Notes: generated by a model from the sequence alone, not told the origin. A stretch of 64,000 bases of DNA from Linnemannia elongata (GCA_036320915.1 JAXBDG010000007.1:124001-188000), one strand, 5' to 3'. Shown: positions 32,508 to 46,670, counted from the first letter of the stretch. Numbers and translations are program-made.

Positions 32508-33701
32508 TTAAAAGATGGGGAGCAAGGACGAGATGGGAGGCAAGGTCCTGTTGTTGTAATCCGATCCAAAGCCCTGTCCATGATTGCTGCTGCTGCTGTT
32601 GTTGTTGCTAGGGGTGGGCAGGGGGAGCGACAAATGTGTCGAGCCGTTCAAGATGTCGTTGATGCGGTGGCTGCTGCTGTTCTGCTGGCGACGGTGCTGG
32701 TGGAGGTGGTAATTGGCCTCCATCAGCGAGGGCAGCGTAGGCTGAGGCATCGACTGGTTCTTGAACTGGGGGTAAGGGGCGACCGAATAACGGGTCGAGC
32801 TGACACTGCCATAACGAGGCGAGGTAGGAGGAGAGTAAGGAGGAGTCTGAAGGTTTGGGAAGTTGTTGTTATGGTTGTTGAAAGAACCCTGGTTGTGGTG
32901 ATGCTGGGCAAAAGCGCGGTCCATGTTGGACTGGGCCATGTTGTTGGGAGGGTGGATGGGGGTCATTCTAGCCCAGGAAGGGAAATCAGACATCGACTCC
33001 TCAGACTCAGAGTGCGAGGGCGACATAGGGTAGGGCGACATTGAAGAGCGGGCGGTGCTGGCAGGCGAGTGCGAGGCCGACTTGGAGGACGCCGATCTGC
33101 TGCTATCCTTTGACTCATCCGACTTGCGGCTACGGGTGCGGTGCACGTGGGTACGGGCATGCTCGCGAAGGGCATCCGAGCGAGTGAAGCCCAGGCCACA
33201 GCTCTCGACGGGGCAGACAAACAACTTCTCAGAGGTGTGGGAGCGGATATGGCGAGCCAAATGGCCGGATCGGGTGAAGGACTTGTAGCAGTTGGGAACG
33301 GGGCAAATATGTTTCCGTGCCCACTCGGCCGACTCTTGGGCCTGGAGGTAATCCTGGTAGGTGGCGTAGTGGTGAGGCGAGGTCGAGAGGAGATCGGCAT
33401 TGCCGTTTTTGCAGGCTGAGGTGTGGGCCTTCATGTGGCGGGTGAGCTCATCGGATCGGGAGAAGCGCTTATCGCAGTTGGGGAAGTCGCAGGGGTGAGG
33501 CTTTTCGCCGGTGTGGGTCCGGATATGGCGGGTCTGGTGCTCGAGGCGCAAGAAGGATTTGTCGCAGAGATGGCACTCGTAGGGACGAGGAGCCTGCTCT
33601 GAAGATTCGTGGTCGGATTCACCGCTCGAAGAGTGTGCGCTCTGTGGGGCGGGATCGTTCATGATGGCAGCGAGTGAGAATGGTGAAGTTGTCGAAGACA
33701 T
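32508..33701 (-). CDS. four-finger C2H2 transcription factor, CreA/Mig1-like
   Basis: Intronless, 397 residues. Fingers 1 and 2 (about 39-95) read [20 protein letters not shown], then [18 protein letters not shown] and [13 protein letters not shown]. The RLEHQTRH helix and SRSDELTRH match the DNA-reading helices of the glucose repressors CreA/Mig1, which bind GC-rich SYGGRG boxes. After a spacer of about 35 residues there is a second pair: [19 protein letters not shown] and [19 protein letters not shown], with a [17 protein letters not shown] linker. The rest is Ser/Asn/Gln/His-rich with a Pro/Ser/Tyr block and ends [15 protein letters not shown]-like sequences lie at 33782-33789 and 34131-34140. 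A huge non-coding region lies upstream. Confidence 0.92.
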   Translation of the reverse strand: MSSTTSPFSLAAIMNDPAPQSAHSSSGESDHESSEQAPRPYECHLCDKSFLRLEHQTRHIRTHTGEKPHPCDFPNCDKRFSRSDELTRHMKAHTSACKNGNADLLSTSPHHYATYQDYLQAQESAEWARKHICPVPNCYKSFTRSGHLARHIRSHTSEKLFVCPVESCGLGFTRSDALREHARTHVHRTRSRKSDESKDSSRSASSKSASHSPASTARSSMSPYPMSPSHSESEESMSDFPSWARMTPIHPPNNMAQSNMDRAFAQHHHNQGSFNNHNNNFPNLQTPPYSPPTSPRYGSVSSTRYSVAPYPQFKNQSMPQPTLPSLMEANYHLHQHRRQQNSSSHRINDILNGSTHLSLPLPTPSNNNSSSSNHGQGFGSDYNNRTLPPISSLLPIF

Positions 33702-36700
33702 TTTTGTAGTATGTTTGATTTTTAGAGTTGGGGTTTGGAGGATTTGAGGATGAATTGAGGAAGAGGAGGAATCGTCTGTAGTTTTTATATGAACTTCGGA
33801 TGAGAGAGTATGTGTTGCAATTGAAGCGTAAGAATAAAGGAGACAACCGAGATAAGGAAAGGAAAGGAAAGCGTGAAAGAGAAGGGGGTTTGTGTGTTGG
33901 AGGGGTGTTTGCGTGCAAAAGAGGATCTTGTAAGAGGGAAAAGGGGTTGAAGCTGGAAGGTTGTGTTGGGGTGTTCAAGTCAATGAAGGGAGAGGAAGTG
34001 AAGGTTTCAATGCGTGAAGGAGATGAAAGGAAGGAGTGGGAGAAAGTGCTGGGTGATAACGACAGAGTGAAGAAAAGTGAGAAGAAAGTAAAAAGGGAAA
34101 ACGAGGATCCAAAGGGGGGGGATCAGGGTTCCTTTTTATACCAGTTCAGCACAACGGGCTTATTATCGACTGGATCTTAAAACAATAGAATACCCCATGG
34201 GACAATTGAACTTCAAAAGCCAAGGCGGGTTGCTTGAAATTGTGTTGTTGACAAACAAACAAACAAAGAAAGAACGCTCTGCCGGTTGACTTTATTTTCC
34301 CTGCAAAGAAACAAACATTATAGTCTTTCTCTGTACAAACTGAGCGATCATTTATTTATTATCCACACCCGTGTTATTGACACCCCCAAGAGAAGGATAA
34401 GAGCTGTGAACTCTGCACAACAAAGGACAAGAGGTTAATTCAATTGCTTTTGGATTATTGAATCTGGATAGACAAACAGTTACCCTCCTTTAAACGAAAA
34501 CAAACTGAACAGGACAGACAAACATATGTTCTGTGCCTTATCATAGCATATTCCCTCGCTCTGCAACAAATCACAGAAGCGTCCGTCCCTTTTTTTTTTT
34601 TTTTTTTTTTTTATTTCTCTCCGCAAAGAAAAGAAACACCCATATCATACACGATTGTAGTACCACATCTTCATATACAGGTGCCTGTCCTTTGGAACCA
34701 CCTCACCTTCTAATCAGCAAGACTCATAACAACCTTCCACTCACTCAATCACTCGGATTGCCCCTTCTCGGTTCCTACCTTCTCCCACCTCCTTCTTTCA
34801 TCCCATCCCATCATGCCTCCCGTCTATCTCAACCCACACACTTTCTTTCGTTTGTTTTGCACACACCCATCTCCTTTTTTTCTTTCCTGCATTTTGTCTC
34901 TTGGTAAACAGGATACTTTGTTGTTCATGACCGAAAAGAGAAAAAAAAATGGATCAGTTATGAAGGCACAAGAGGGTTGTTGTTATCAGTAACAGGGGGT
35001 GAGGGAACTGGGATCGATCACTTTTTTTTTTTTTTTTTTTTTTTTTTTGTTTGAAATAACAATAAAGTAAAGTAAATAAATAAGAAAGCACACCATTCTT
35101 GAGTGCTCTTGTGCACGTTGTCGCTTACACTATTTTTCCAATATGGTCATTCCTTTCCTCCACGTCCTACTCCTTATAAAGTGGATAAGACATATGCCAG
35201 ACCCAAAGACCAGGGCTAATCTGAAGAAGAGGACTTAAACGATCCAATTGAGTCGAGTCCGATGTTTATTTCTTACTCGTATATGCATTTCTAAAGGGAA
35301 GAAAAAAAAGAGGGGAAGGGGAGCAAGGGGCCGTACGACCACATTGCACTTGGTCCGTCCTCGAGTGTTGTATTGAATGATGTTGTTGAAGGGGGTTCTT
35401 TCGTCTTGCTTGATTGTTCTGTTTGTGGGTTGTGTTTTTTGGTGTATCTCTAAACTCCAATTGGCATGTGAAAGCCCCAACGAAGACCATTATTATTAGC
35501 CCAGAGCAAGACAAGGGAGGGAAAAAAAGGGACAACAAAAGTGTGGAGGAGTGCTGGGAAACAATTCTTGATGTTATTTCTCAGCATGAACAAGAAAAAA
35601 CCTTCTTTTCAATACATAAAGCGATCGATTCAATGGTTATCGACAGATAGATAAGTGTATTGTGTCCTGGAGCCTTAATAGCCGTCTGACTATGAACATA
35701 ACGGGGCCACCATGGGCAGAGACCGATCTCCTCATGTACCTCCTGGTCAATATTTTTTATTTCTCCACTCTCTTGTTCGTTATTTCACTCACCGGCTGGC
35801 TGCCTAACTGGCTGCTCGACCCTTTTCTTCGCTCGCCTGTCCGTCCGTAACACTTCATCGTCGGCCCTGATCACTGGCTACTTACTCTGCTGGGCTTGGA
35901 CTTTCTTTTTCTTTCTTATGTGTGTGGCTGCTCACACACATACTCGATAAACACACCGCCTGCCTGGTCACGACATTTCGCCCATTGACCAAAAGAAACA
36001 CCCGTTATCCGAAGTGAAAGTGAAGAGAGAGCGAGAGACACAGTTCTGCTCCGCTACACATTCTTACTAAGAAAGTAAGTAAGCATTTGCCATCACCATC
36101 ATCATCATATTCCTCTTGTCCAGTTTCAAGACTGGTCCGGACACCTCAATGCCAGGGTGAGGAAGATGCGATAGCGAGCCCATCCATATCACCAGTCCGG
36201 AGGTCACCTTCTCTCTTTTACTCTCATTCTTTCGATCCATTTCCCACATGCCGATCTCCCCCTTCTTCACTAGAATGCCCATCTGGTCTCGCCTATCCTT
36301 TTCGAGCGTTTCTTTTCACCTTTTCCCACTCATATCCCATCGAAATACCCTTGTCATATTCGGCGATCAAAGCTAACAAAGACACAACAGGCCAAAAAAA
36401 ATCAATTTGCCATCTGGAATCCCTGTCTATATCTCTCTTCCTCCCTCTACACTCTCTTCCTTGGTTGGCTGTAACCAAAGTTCATCTTCTGCGGTCGGAC
36501 TTATTACCACTTCCTTCTGCAACACAACAAACAATACAGCAAAAGATATCCCTCCTCCACCTGGCAGATTTTCTTGCCTTTGCCATGACCACAAAACACA
36601 AAATGTAGACTTCATCATGCCAAATGGAACAAAAGAGGACCGAGTTCCCTTTCCCTTAGTCTTTCCTTTTGCCTTCCACACTCCCCTTGTCTTGTATGCT

Positions 36701-39700
36701 CCCCCCTCTTTATGCGATGGCTCTTGTCCTTCAACCCATGCTTGCCCTCCGGGAGCAAAAAAAAAAAAAAAAAAAAAAAAATGAAATAGAAATATCACAA
36801 GCAAAACCAGGGGCTGAGCGGCAGGGGCGAGAGGAGAAGAAGGGTCAGTGGGAATAAAGGAGGCAATGCTTTAACATGAATATTCACCTTGGCTCCAGTC
36901 ATGCATAGGAACATGAATGAACAAAAACACGGGTATACACAACATACTTCACCATCCTAGCAAAAAAAGAGGTAACGCCTACGGGAGGCTACTACTAGTA
37001 TTCCGTAATATCTATCCCATGAGACATAGGTTCTTGACCACCCTGCTTGAAAAGAAGTAATAAACAATGAACATTATACCTCAGCGACCATCACAGGAAA
37101 CCATTCTCGCGATATCCCCTCTTTGTTCGCTGAAAGAAGAACACCAATCCTCCCAGCCTATTTCTGTGCATTTGTTCTTCAGCCCGTCTACTGTCTTCCT
37201 TTGTCGCTCCCGCTTTTTTCTTACTCTTCAAATCACGATCTCGATCTGTTCTTCTTGTCGCCAGCTCCCATTCCTTATCTCTCACTCTGTCATCTCTCTG
37301 TCGTCAATTCCTTTTCCTTTCTTTACGCAAACTTGCTGCGCTTTGGGGTGCTAGCCATCGATGACTTTTTTTCATCGGCAAGCAATTGAGCCGACAGTCA
37401 GTACCTTTCTTCCGTCTCTTTTCTGATACCGTACTTTTTTTTTCTTCGATATACTAACAACCCGGATATCGCCTTGAACCAACTAGATTTTTTTGCTGTC
37501 TGTTTCTGTCTCGGGACGGAGTAGCAACCGGTGTAGGCAAATCACTCGCATTTTTCATCGGCCTTGAGTGCCCTAGCTTTCCTGACACTTCTCCCTCCAC
37601 AAGACAGTCAGACCTTCTCCTTCATTCCTTTTCTACAGCCCCACCAAGGCGAGCAGAAGAGCGTGAGCGACTAAATGCGTTTGTGTTCAGCAGATGCAGG
37701 ACGACCTTGTTCTTGTACTCCCATTCTCACGATTTCCCATGACAAATTTGAAATACCTTGTTCACTCTTCTTTAAACACTGCTTGGAAACATGGAACCAG
37801 CTAGGGTTTACGACAACAGCAAAAAAACGCGGAGTAAACCGAGTCTTTTGTCACTTTGTCTCTCGTTTCTCATGCCCCTCTTGGCTTCCACTTTTTTCTT
37901 TCCCATGACAACCGGCCGATCGGCTGGGCGCCATGGCTCTGCCAAGAATGGGTTAATGGCGCTTACAAGGGTTGTACCCAGCAGCGTGTTCTTGACTTCC
38001 TGTGTTCATGTCCCACGGGGACGAACGGTAGTCTACACTTTTTGATGGTGCTCTGAGTTATGCTGGACTTTTCTTTTGTGGTGCAAGTCATGTAGACTAG
38101 CAGCAAAAAAACACGCTTAACCAGAAAAGAAAAGATAAATAGGCTGATCTACAGTTGGGGGGGCGAGCCTACCCACCACTTTCCTAGTGTTTTCCATGAG
38201 AAAGTAGAGGGTATCACAGGGGGTTATTTTTATCTGGTGCTTGAAAATGTTGCGGTTGTCTAACTATTTAGCATGCAATTGTCGAGTTACCTGTGCTATT
38301 ATGCACCTCCCTCTTCCTCTCCTTCTCACCCGCATAACTCTCGCGTTCATTTTTTTGTTATCGGAACATACGGCGGGTGATGCGCCATCCAAAACGAACC
38401 AATCAATCCCACTCGAACAAATATCCTTCGCCTCTCCATTTTTCCTATTTACCTGTCTAGCTATCTTGCCCTGGACTCTCACCTGTTTCCTTTCATACAG
38501 TCAGGCAAACCCCAACGACCAAGGAAGTGTGTGACCTATGAAGCAAATGATTGGTATCATCCTCGAAAGAACGACTACCACGATCCATCACGACCATTCA
38601 TGGCTCTCAATTAATTTTTTCTTGCTCTTGTTCTGCTTTGTCATTTTAACGAGTGCTAACGTCGTTTTTCTCTTTATCCTGCTCTCACTTCTTTTCGTTG
38701 CTTTCTCAGGTTTTCGACTCAACAAACGTCTTTGTCAGCGTCAAAGGAATAGGCGGGTGATACATTTATCTCTTCAAACAGCCGTAGCATCAGGAAAAAA
38801 GGATGAGACATGGAAGGGAGGACCACCGAATTAGCCAAGTGAGAGTGAGGCTGCTTTAACGAAATGCGTGGTCTTTTGGGTTGGGTGTGTATGGTTATGG
38901 ATATGCTTTGCCTGGCCTTGGTGTCTAGCAACATAGCAAGATAGCTCGAAATTTTAGTTACGACGAGGGGAAAAGGGGGAAGGGAGGGGCTTTTTGGCGA
39001 AATGGCTTTCTAAACAGCCGCTTCCAAGACACAAAACAATCAAGCAAACAGTCATACAAAAAGTACTTCAAAGTTCGAACGTCTGATACATGTACCATGA
39101 GGCATCCCAAAGAAGAACATTCGTCTGATTACTTCTAAAGTAGCTGTCTCTTTGTTCTTGATACAGTCGTTGTTCCTTCTTTGCATCCCATGTAGCTTTA
39201 GCTTTTTGGGACATGCATCTCCCTTTCCTCCCCTCGTCTTCCCATGATTCAAAAATAAAAATAACATGCCACTGCAACATGGACAGAAAAATACCTTTTT
39301 TTTTTTGTCCTTCAATGAACAACAAGGAGATAGTGGCGTGTTTTCTTCCTTCTTCTATCCCCTTTCTCACTCTCTCTCTCGCTTTCCATCTCAATGGCTC
39401 TCACACTGCTCATGAACCATGATCCTGATGCGGTCTCAACTCTCTTTATTCCACCAGAGTGAGAGAAAGGGTCAGAGAAAACGAAGTGGTGTGTGTGTGT
39501 GAGGGATTGCTTATTTTGGTCTTCCAATCGGAACATGACGGGTCGAATGGCGGGGCCCTGCCTGGTGGTTGACCCGAACCAAGCCGACCGAGCCGCAATC
39601 CCATCCAAACAACATACACTGGTGGTACATGGTGCCATCCAAGCATCTACGCACGCGCACAAAAAAAAAAAATTGTGCATGTACAGATCCAAACTTAGTC

Positions 39701-42700
39701 TTACATATATTCGGACAAATTTCTCCCGTCCCTCTTGACCTCTTGATCAGGACCTCTTTGATGGAGCCTGATCCTTTACTAATGGACGAGGACAAGGATA
39801 ATGAGGATCCTTCGTTAGGTTCCTTGTCTTCCTTTCGCCTCTCCTCCGCCTCACGTAAAAAATGCGATCTAACGAACCGCACACAGCGATTTTTTTATGT
39901 TACGTGTCCCTTCCTTTACTATCCTCTGTGTGTCCTGCTTGACTGACAAAGACAAAGTGAGAGTCCCATTAGGATCATATCGCCTTACAAACAAGCAAAA
40001 AACGTGAGTACGGATAATTTCTCTCCTCGTCAATTCTTCACACCTTCGCTGCTTGTTTGTTGTTGTTTCGTTGTACGACTATCGGCCCACTAAAGCCAAC
40101 ATATCTCGTCCAGATCAAGAAACGTAAACAAAACAAATGACAAAAGAAAGCAGAGCAATTGCTTGTTTTGATGGGGATGGGGAGAGAGAAGTCTTCGGTA
40201 TGACGAAAGCAGTCAGGGAATGAGGGGGTGGGGAAGCGGATCTTGGCATGGTGTGTATGTCTCGTCAAAGCACCAAAGAAACGCTTATTCGTTCGGCACC
40301 CTATTTTTCTCGGCTGGAGGTATAACTTCTGTGAAAAAAAAAGACGGCACCCGAACCATAGCCAAGAAGCACCCCCTTTGTTTCTCATTCTGTACATTCT
40401 CCTCCCTTTCTCAACAAACCCCGCCCACCCTATCTTTTCATCAATCACGCCAATGCCAGAGCAATGCCCCGAGGTACTTCCCTTCCTTAATTCCTACTTT
40501 CATACCATGACGTTTTACATGGAGTTCAAACAAAAACAAAGCAGAAGGGAACAGATCAAGGGAGAGCGGGTGGATGTAAATAGGATAAGGAATTGCTTCC
40601 CAAATAGAGTCGAGCCTTTTTCACCCCTTACTTCGTGGAAACTCAAATGTCTGTTTGTTGCTTGCTTACACAGAAGCGAGCAATAAGGAAACTAACCCGG
40701 ACAATCTTAGTGTGTCCCAATCCGAAAGCAACCACACTCTCACTCTCTCCAAGCGAGGAAGGAGGTACAGTACGGCAAAGAACAACCCGTTCGACAGAAG
40801 AAAACAACAAAGCTGAGAAAATCGCATGTGAAAAATAAAGAAGAGCACACACAATCAGCTTCCTCCTCCACATCCTTCCCAACCTTTTCTTTTTTCAATT
40901 CAATCTTGTAATTTTGAATAAACCCTTCGTAAACGAAATAAGAAAGAGAGCAGTGGAACGTGGAGTTGGTGAGAAAGAATTTATTTTTTTAAGCAGGCAG
41001 CCCGACCGTTATCACTTGCAATTCAATCATTGATAAAGTAAATAAGTAAATCAATGATGGTTCCACTCATGTCTGATATGTTGTCTGATATTTTCAGGGG
41101 TGGTCCCTGCGTTTCCATGTGAAAAACAAGAAGCGAGGAAGAAGGAAGTACTCGGCGTCATTCCTTCCTTCATTGGGACCAATGGTCCCTGAACATCAGA
41201 CCACTTCTCCTCTTTTTCTTCTTTGCCTCATGCTTCTCATTCTCATTCTCCATTCTCCATTTTCCATTGTCCACGGCTCCTCTTCTTCAGGGTAATTGCG
41301 TTCAATTTCATCAATGTATGTCATTGCTCAATCCGCGTCTCTTTTCGTCCTGATCAAACAAATAAATGTAGTGTAACTTTCACAAGGAATAGAGTAACGA
41401 GAACCCTGCCTTTGTGCCTCCTTTTAGTCTCCTCCTGGAAACAGATCGTCTTATGTAAACGTTATTGTTGTTTGTCCCCTTACTTACCCTCCCTTCTAAA
41501 ACGTGGATGACCCTAAAGTATACACATATCGACCCCTGTCCCTCTTGTCTTGTGCTTGTTCTACATGGTGCACCCATCACCATTCAGCTCTAGTGCCTTT
41601 ACCTCTACTTCGCCAACCTTTTCCCTCCTAAATGTCATTACTCATGTACCTCACGTACCCCATCGTCGCATGCAAGGTAGATACTCTCCTCTTTCTTTAT
41701 CATGTTCATTTTTAGTAGTCCCGCGGAGGATGGGAAAGGCAAGGTTTTCTCTCAATGTATCATAATTGACGATGATTCATAATTGTGGTCTGACGCCGTT
41801 CCTTATTTGTGTTCTGTTCTGTGTATGCATCAAACAAAGCCCACGACACCGTTTTTTGTGTTTCCCTCCATGTTTTCTTATTGCTCTGATACATTTACAT
41901 ACCAGGTTGCGGATGACCAAAAAGTAGAGTGAAATATGTACACCTTGCCTGCGAGAGTGGTGTGATCCTATTCAGAAAAAGAAGAGCGGCAGTTGACGCC
42001 GGTCATTGAGGAGTATGTACACTATTTCCTCCGAAAAAAAGGTGAGAGGAGTATTTAGCATGAGGAATGGAGGTTAATGTTGCAATTGCATTTCCCTCCA
42101 CCTATTTTTCGATCAGTTAGAGACACACGGTCCTGTTTTTTTAGTCGTTGAATGAGGAGAGAACCCGAAATGAAGGACGGACAGAGTCAGAAGCGAACAC
42201 CTTAAATCCGTCCGCCTGTCCGTCTGGCACGTCATATCGGCCAGTACAGTCCGTCCATGCACTGCATAGCTTCTATAGAAGAGGGGTATCTCCCAACGCA
42301 TACAAGTTCACCCGCTTGCCACCGAACCTCCCCTTACTACTTGACTTTTAATTTCATAACCTTTTAGCCGTGATTCCCCTTTTCCCTTTTCTCAGTCTAC
42401 TCCCCACCTCTCGGAGACCTATGGCACAATAGATCGTCGCTTCCCCCTTCCCCTCACCCTTTTTTCGATCACCAAAAGAGCATTTCTCGATACTCTCTCT
42501 CTCCCTCCTTTCACATTCTCTCCTTCGCTCACTCATAAACTTTTTTATATTTTGTCTTTTCTCCGCTTCAACACCATATAAATTATTGTGCTCTCTTTTT
42601 TTTTATTTTTCTTTCGACCACTAAAGTAATTCGCCGCCACCACCGGGAACAGCATGCGAGGAAAGGGGAACGAGTGAGAGGGAGGGAGAGTAAAGAAGGG

Positions 42701-45647
42701 AAATCCAAATTCGGAAGTATCCTAACCATGTGTTCACTTTTTACCCTCTGTCTTGTCCCACAACCGAAAACTCCGTGTGTTCGCATCCGTTCAATTGCCA
42801 CGAGGCAATAGACATCTCAAAAAAAAAAAAAAACCAGAGAGAGGAAGGTGCATTTTGTCAATCAAGTGAGTGAGAAGAAACATGTTGAAAGGCACTATGA
42901 CGACTCTGTTCTAAAAGGGCAGAGTGAGGGCAAAGAAGGGTGTGCCACTAATTTTTTTCTCAGATCTAAACTTGGGTTTCCTTCGACCTCATTTTCTGTC
43001 TCTGTCTCTGGATCACAGAGTCTGCCTCTGTGTGTGTGTCTATTATTCCACACACAAACACTTCAAGCTGTGCGTGCGCATGTTCACGATCCAGACAGGA
43101 CGATTCTCGTGTGTTTTGTGCTAAATGTGGGTTTCCAGCCCATATTATGCACCTATTCCTACTCCCCCTCCTCACCCGTCTACCCACAAAGTTGTGTTTG
43201 TTGCATATTGTTGTGTCATCGCACACATAAACAAACGCCTTACTCCTCAAACATCTAAAAGAAATTCAAACATATGTTCTTACTGCACACTCGAGTCGGG
43301 TCACCTCTGTTGTTTTTAGCAATCTGTTTTGACTTAATTCTGTGCGACAAAAACACTCGCGCCGAGTGACAGAGGAGAAGAAGAAGCGCTAATCGTCATT
43401 TACGCCTGCACACTTGAATCAGATCAGGGGACATGTCATTGACAGGACTGGACTGGGAGAGATAGGCAGATCCGTCACTTGAAGGTGCTCATTCTCGCAC
43501 CTTTGAGGTAGGAGACTGTGTACAAACTAGCGTCTACTCTTCTCGTTGCCACGCGTTTATTTTGAAACCCCTTCCCCAAGATGCGTCAATGGCTACGTGC
43601 GATCCATCGTTGGGGTTGGCAGATCCCATCTCTTCTATCCCCATGAAGGAGATGTTCACTTTATCCCACGCATATTTTCCTTTACCCAACCCATCGCTTT
43701 CTCAGCTCAATATAATGTTTAGCCCAGCCCAGCGATAATCTTGTTAACATGCGAGAATGAGAAATTCGAGAGAACATTTCGAAAACGGAACGTGGTCTGA
43801 GCCATACGTTTGCATCAACACCAACACCGAGGACAGAGGGGTCAAAGAGTGGAGCTTGAAAATTGAAGTATGCAAATAATTGAAAGCTGAATTATCCAGG
43901 TTATCCTTACCTCTCCAGCGCAGCTCCAAAGAAGACAAACACCTCCGTCCAAACACCTGTTTGTTTTGTAGACCACCAAGGGAATAGAAGCAGTGATGAG
44001 GTAGAGAGACAGCCAGAATGAAAAATGTGAGCAAGCCCTTCTGCCCTTTTTTTCTCAATAGTGAAAGGGTGGGGAGGACTAAATGTGTTGTGAGGGATGT
44101 GAGTACGAGGGAGCGGAGTTGCATCATTTTCTGAGGTTGCGCGAATTAAGAGTGTTCTCTATTTTTTTTTTTTTTTTTTGTTCTGAGCTCGTCCTTGTCT
44201 GCGAAGTGGTGAAGACACTGATCCCTAAAAAGTTGCGGCACGGCTCACTCACTCAAAAACGTCCACTCCGGTTCATTGCCAAAAAAAAAAAAGAAAAAAA
44301 AAAGAAAGAAGGGCGAGATGGCTGGAGGAGCGAGCTGGTAAGGTAGGCCGCAAAAGGCGAGGCGAGGAGATGCGATGCGAAACGATGCAAGTGAGCATTT
44401 TTTTCTCGCCAAGTTTTGCATGGATACGTTTGTTTACTACTCAGGCAGACAGGTAGTAGATGAGAGACATTTTTCATTGGTGATGCGAAACACGATCTCC
44501 TTTCTCTTGGAATGCACCAGATATTTTTTTCTCTTTGGCAAGCAACGGTATTCATGTTACCACTTGGTAAAACAGACATGGATCTCTCTTGGAGGACCTA
44601 CATCTGTATAACTCGATGCTTTTCAGTGGTGCGTGCGTGCGTGAGGAAAACATTGATCTGGGTCCATGGGTGCGAGAGAACAGATTAAAAATGTGATGAG
44701 ACAGGAATATCCACTGGGACAAAAACAAGAGAAAAAAAAGACGGGCAAGGATGGATCACATTTTTGTATGTGTGCGCCTTTCCAATGCATGTCTCCCATG
44801 CCCCAGATCATTATTTTTATTCCTCGGATATATTAGAGGTTTGTTACCACACCCACCAAACACGAGTCGCGTTTTTTCTTGCTTTCGACTTTACTCACCA
44901 CACAGTATTCCTGACTTTTTAGTGGTTCTGTCCCAGTTCAGACAGTCTTCAACGAAACAGGTGCTTACGATAATAATAACCACAAACCATTACCACAACG
45001 GGCACAACCACAATGCCAGCGGAGGGTGGCGGTGAAAGAAAAAATATCCAAGGGGAGGGGAGGGAACACCAATGGGCGCGCATAGCTAATCAGCTTCTCA
45101 TTTTTTTTGAGTTATCGTGTCCATGGCCCAGTGGCTCCTTTTTTCGTGGGCGCTTTTCCTCGCAGATGATTGGCCCACTTCTCTGGGGAAGCTATTTGGC
45201 TCCTGGAAACACGCGCGTCCGATAAGGAGCGATGTACATGGACATGGACATGTACCTCCTGGGCATAAGCTTCTTATTTCTCTGCCCATCTGACAAGAGG
45301 TGCATGCTGAAGAAAAAGAAGAGAGTGTAATATAAATGCCAATGGCGCACACCCACGAGTGGTTGGCGGAGGTTGCATGAGCATCTATAGGGCACCAACC
45401 CACCATAAATCCTTATCGCAGATCAAGAGAATGAAGAAAGGAGGAGCGAGGCTTACGCCGAGCATCATTCAAATGCAGACAACAGCCACCCCACCTTGAA
45501 CGGATGGCTTTGGTGCTCGGCTGGGGCATAAATCTCCCCGACCCCATACTCTCCACATCTATTCTGACCACATACACAAACGCACGCGCTTACACATATC
45601 TATATTTTACATACGGCCATTTATCTACCATTCCTCTACTTCACCCT
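33702..45647. other. 11.9-kb gene desert upstream of the zinc-finger gene
   Basis: No gene, tRNA or transposon I can support in nearly 12 kb, in a window where the right third has a gene every 2-3 kb. The sequence is mixed: pyrimidine tracts, A/T homopolymers (about 34590, 35025, 36760, 44165), short CA/GT stretches and many small frames under 160 codons without domain likeness, mostly starting at non-ATG codons. The first kilobase is the leader/promoter of the zinc-finger gene. The rest may be long-range regulatory DNA, non-coding RNA or repeat relics too decayed to read. Confidence 0.6.
33782..33789 (-). promoter_or_regulatory. TATA-like box of the zinc-finger gene
   Basis: Reads TATAAAAA on the minus strand, about 81 bp upstream of the ATG at 33701. 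A second candidate, TATAAAAAGG at 34131-34140, would give a 5' UTR of about 400 nt. Confidence 0.45.
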
Positions 45648-46529
45648 CTAAGAGCGAGAAGAACGAGACCGATGGGCAGCCTGCAGGTCCGGACACCATT
45701 CAACAACCCTCCAATTCGCAGTCTCTAAATGCTCCAACTGCCGATGCCGATCCCCACTCCATCCCCTCATCGCCGTCTGCAAGATCTGTAGCGAGTCCCC
45801 ATGACTCACCAACACCACCCATACCTCCTCCCCTTCCTGTTCCTCCTGGCGCTCCTCCTGGCTCCGAATCACATCCGTAACACGTCTTGTCACATCCACA
45901 ACACTCTCGACTCCAAATAGCTCATGAAACGGGTTCTGAGCATCCGCAACCCAAACCTGATTATATAAATCATCAGAGGGTGTACGCATCTCGAACTCAC
46001 CAAAGAAGCGTTCTCGCAGGTCCTGGGTAATGGTCAGTCCGAGCTCCAAGGTAATGGTGTCTTGGAAAGGGGAGAAGAAGGTACGGAATTGAGATTTGAT
46101 GATGGAGGCGGTGTTGAGGGTTCGTTGGAATGGGGATGTCAGGATCCGGACCCTTGCGCGGTTTTGGGTTTGGGTTGAGGTTGTGATGATATGATCAGCT
46201 AACGTCTTCGCCGTCTATTCAGATATCAAATGAAAAAAGCGTAACGTAACGTGTCTTTCATTTAGCAATCCATGAAACCCTTTCCCTTTCAACTGAACGC
46301 CCATAGCAGCTGTCTCTCTTCCATGCTGTGCCCGTTACCCAGCCCTCGCGTTTGCAGAAAAAAGAAAAAAAAAAGTTACCTCGACGACTTCAAGACGTCC
46401 TTTGGAAGAGAGTCCAAACCCTGTCCCCTCGGGCCCTCCATCGGCGCGAGTTCCGTTTTCGAGCGACGAGACGATCCGCGATTCCTGGTTGGCAAGCGAA
46501 TGCCCATGTCGAAACAGAACAAACTTCAT
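45648..46529 (-). CDS. histidine phosphatase (phosphoglycerate mutase-like)
   Basis: Two exons on the minus strand, 46380-46529 and 45648-46214, giving 238 residues. It opens MKFVLFRHGHSLAN, with the catalytic RHG motif at residues 7-9. LTSPFQRTLNTA supplies the second arginine region, LRERFFGEFE the Glu proton-donor region, and VLVSHGDSLQ the second catalytic His. The length suits the small cofactor-dependent-mutase-like phosphatases. The substrate (sugar phosphate, nucleotide or other) cannot be told. It is divergent from CHFR with 336 bp between starts, and two GGTGGCAAA sites lie between them, so the two may share control. Confidence 0.9.
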
Positions 46530-46643
46530 TCTTTTCCTGATGCCCGAGTCGATGAGGGTTGAAAAATCTAAAGTTGTAAGTTTTGTTTGTATCAGAGGGA
46601 AATGCTTCTACAAAATAATTGATGGGCATCACGTGCAGGAAAT

Positions 46644-46670
46644 GGTGGCAAAAACCGAAGTGGTGGCAAA
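46644..46670 (+). promoter_or_regulatory. two PACE-like GGTGGCAAA sites between the phosphatase and CHFR
   Basis: Exact 9-mers at 46644-46652 and 46662-46670, both on the plus strand, 18 bp apart start to start. They lie about 196-222 bp upstream of the CHFR ATG and 115-141 bp upstream of the divergent phosphatase ATG. A CACGTG E-box lies at about 46630. Confidence 0.6.

Noticed and set aside
43744..44127. 127-codon minus-strand frame with ATG-ATG start
   Set aside because: Hydrophobic, Leu/Ser-rich composition typical of pyrimidine-rich DNA. No domain, and no splice partner found.
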